From the NCBI RefSeq assembly GCF_027587375.1, contig NZ_JAMXIC010000005.1, positions 1-64,000 of the forward strand: a stretch of 64,000 bases of DNA, read 5' to 3'. The notes under the pieces were generated by a model. That model made no database searches. It had not been told where the DNA came from and saw only the letters and a program-made list of their open reading frames with translations. The position numbers were made by a program, and so were the translations under genes. Shown here piece by piece: positions 62,660-64,000 of this stretch (position 1 is the first letter of the stretch; each line of letters starts with the position of its first letter). Origin of the DNA: Arthrobacter sp. B2a2-09 (lineage in GTDB: Bacteria; Actinomycetota; Actinomycetes; Actinomycetales; Micrococcaceae).

Positions 62660-64000
62660 CTACCCGGCAGCCGGTTTCGAAGCGATCCCGGGTGCCAGGA
62701 AGCGTTTGCCGTTGACACGCTCGGAGGCGCCCACCCGGTCCAAGTAGGGGGTGATCCCGCCCAGGAACATCGGCCAGCCGGCACCGAGGATGACACAGAG
62801 GTCAATGTCCTCAGGGCCAGCCACCACGCCTTCGGACAGCATGAGTCCGATTTCCTCGGCCAGGGCGTCCTGCGTGCGGCGCAGGACTTCCTCGGCCGTG
62901 GACGGCGCGGTGCCGAAGGACATGAGCGCCAAGGTGTCGGCCGGGATCACCGGGTTTCCGTCGGGACCGGGCGCCCAGAGTGACTTCACGCCGTTGTCAA
63001 CCAACTTCTGCAGGTTCTGGGATACCGCAAAACGCTCGCCGAAGGCCGCGTGCAGAGATTCCTGGACGTGCTGGGCGACCGGAAGGCCCACTATCGCGCT
63101 GAGGGTGAACGGACTCATCGGCAGGCCCATGGGGCGCAGCGCCGAATCGGCGACTTCCGCCGGCGTCCCTTCGTCGAACGCGGCAATGACTTCGCCCATG
63201 AGCCGCAACAGGATCCGGTTGACGACGAAAGCGGCAGCATCCTTGACCAGCACGGCTGTCTTCTTCAAGCCCTTGGCGAGCTCGAACGCGGTGGCCAGCA
63301 CGGCGTCGTCGGTCTTCGGAGCACGCACGATCTCCAGGAGCGGCATGACCGCAACCGGGTTGAAGAAGTGGAAACCGACCAAACGCTCCGGGTGCTGCAG
63401 GTCTTCAGCCATCGCTGTCACGGACAGGGAAGAGGTGTTGGTAGCGAGGATGCATTCGGGGGAGACGATGGCCTCCACCTCGGCGAAGACCTGCTTCTTC
63501 ACGTTGAGTTCTTCGAAGACGGCTTCAATGACGAAGTCGGCATCGGCGAATGACTCTTTGGCGACGGAGCCGCTGACCAGGGCCTTGGTCCGGTTGGCCG
63601 CGTCGGAGCTGATCCGCTTCTTGCCGAGCAGCTTGTCCACCTCCGCATGGACGTAGGCGACGCCCTTGTCCACGCGCTCCTGGTCGATGTCCGTCAGCAC
63701 GACGGGCACTTTGAGTTGGCGTGCGAACAACAGGGCGAGCTGGCTCGCCATCAGGCCGGCACCCACGACGCCGATCTTCGTCACCGGACGTGCGAGCTTG
63801 CGGTCGGGGGCGCCGGCAGGCCGCTTGGACCGTTTCTGCACGAGGTCAAGGAAGGCGTAGACGGTGGAACGGAACTCGTCCGTCTGCATCAACTCGGCGA
63901 GCGTCTCGCATTCCAGGGTTGCGGATTCCGCCTTGCCCATGGTCCGGTTGGCCTCAAGGATATCCAGCACCTTGGCCGGAGCCGGTGAGGCGTTTGAGGT
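62660..64000 (-). CDS. 3-Hydroxyacyl-CoA dehydrogenase, C-terminal part of a FadB-type fusion (cut by window edge)
   Basis: The frame is open to the right edge, so the start is outside the window. The visible 446 residues begin in a linker and contain the NAD-binding domain (VTKIGVVGAGLMASQLALLFA), the catalytic histidine in GFHFFNP, the NTSSLSVT loop, and the C-terminal dimerisation domain twice (LPMSPFTLSAIVGLPV; GAGWPMFLGGITPYLD). The linker sequence before the dehydrogenase is what follows the enoyl-CoA hydratase half in actinobacterial FadB, so the full protein is probably about 700 residues and acts in beta-oxidation with a thiolase. Confidence 0.9.
   Translation of the reverse strand, partial: TSNASPAPAKVLDILEANRTMGKAESATLECETLAELMQTDEFRSTVYAFLDLVQKRSKRPAGAPDRKLARPVTKIGVVGAGLMASQLALLFARQLKVPVVLTDIDQERVDKGVAYVHAEVDKLLGKKRISSDAANRTKALVSGSVAKESFADADFVIEAVFEELNVKKQVFAEVEAIVSPECILATNTSSLSVTAMAEDLQHPERLVGFHFFNPVAVMPLLEIVRAPKTDDAVLATAFELAKGLKKTAVLVKDAAAFVVNRILLRLMGEVIAAFDEGTPAEVADSALRPMGLPMSPFTLSAIVGLPVAQHVQESLHAAFGERFAVSQNLQKLVDNGVKSLWAPGPDGNPVIPADTLALMSFGTAPSTAEEVLRRTQDALAEEIGLMLSEGVVAGPEDIDLCVILGAGWPMFLGGITPYLDRVGASERVNGKRFLAPGIASKPAAG

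Noticed and set aside
1..64000. tRNA, rRNA, CRISPR, insertion sequence or prophage
   Set aside because: Read on both strands for cloverleaf ends, rRNA motifs, regular spacers, transposase motifs and terminal repeats; nothing convincing was found.

Overview
The window reads as a stretch of core chromosome from a high-GC actinobacterium of the Arthrobacter group (Micrococcaceae). The evidence is uniformly GC-rich coding sequence, a proteobacteria-unlike primary sigma factor gene beside parE, a fused CydDC, and several families restricted to Actinobacteria (SepH, DUF3093, DUF3159, DUF3710, DUF4192, DUF4193, DUF5998). I see no rRNA, tRNA, CRISPR array, insertion sequence, phage gene or integration scar. 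About 51 protein-coding genes fill roughly 93 percent of the window; one is cut at each edge (lipA at the left, a FadB-type protein at the right).

Layout. 1-13.3 kb: lipoate and 2-oxoacid dehydrogenase block (lipA, lipB, a Ser/Thr kinase, a TIGR01777 epimerase, a tricorn protease, OsmC, a small membrane protein, two-lipoyl-domain E2, lpdA, pepA). 13.6-18.9 kb: PAC2 protein, MFS transporter, DUF4192, primary sigma factor. 19-22.1 kb: MocR regulator divergent from an EamA exporter and a PaiB-like flavoprotein. 22.2-37.4 kb: a DUF7455 zinc protein, topoisomerase IV (parE, parC) flanking a BlaI/M56 pair and the cytochrome bd genes cydA-cydB-cydDC, plus DinB, nitronate monooxygenase and VOC genes. 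37.4-44.3 kb: Pat-like acetyltransferase, DUF5998, a phosphodiesterase, thymidine kinase, sepH. 44.5-52.9 kb: a block whose gene order matches the Mycobacterium Rv2689c-Rv2699c neighbourhood (DUF4193, DUF3093, dut, DUF3710, OB-fold, DUF3159, ceoC, ceoB, APC/KimA-like permease, RNA methyltransferase). 53-64 kb: aconitase, dxs with three small co-directional genes, aldo/keto reductase, nucleoside hydrolase, FUSC protein, FadB.

How genes work together. LipB and LipA make the lipoyl group carried by the E2 protein whose reoxidation needs LpdA. ParE and ParC form one enzyme. CydA, CydB and CydDC make and assemble cytochrome bd, and three copies of a TTCTAC-N5-GTAGAA inverted repeat between cydA and the divergent blaI gene suggest that the BlaI-type repressor and its M56 membrane protease control this oxidase. 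The KimA-like transporter and the divergent two-gene TrkA/KTN system look like a potassium homeostasis unit.

The most notable regulatory pattern is a recurrent TANNNT -10 element placed 6-8 bases before the start codon of at least ten genes, pointing to widespread leaderless transcription. Its extreme form is the EamA/MocR pair, whose ATG start codons overlap inside one CATG tetranucleotide next to a 14-bp perfect palindrome.
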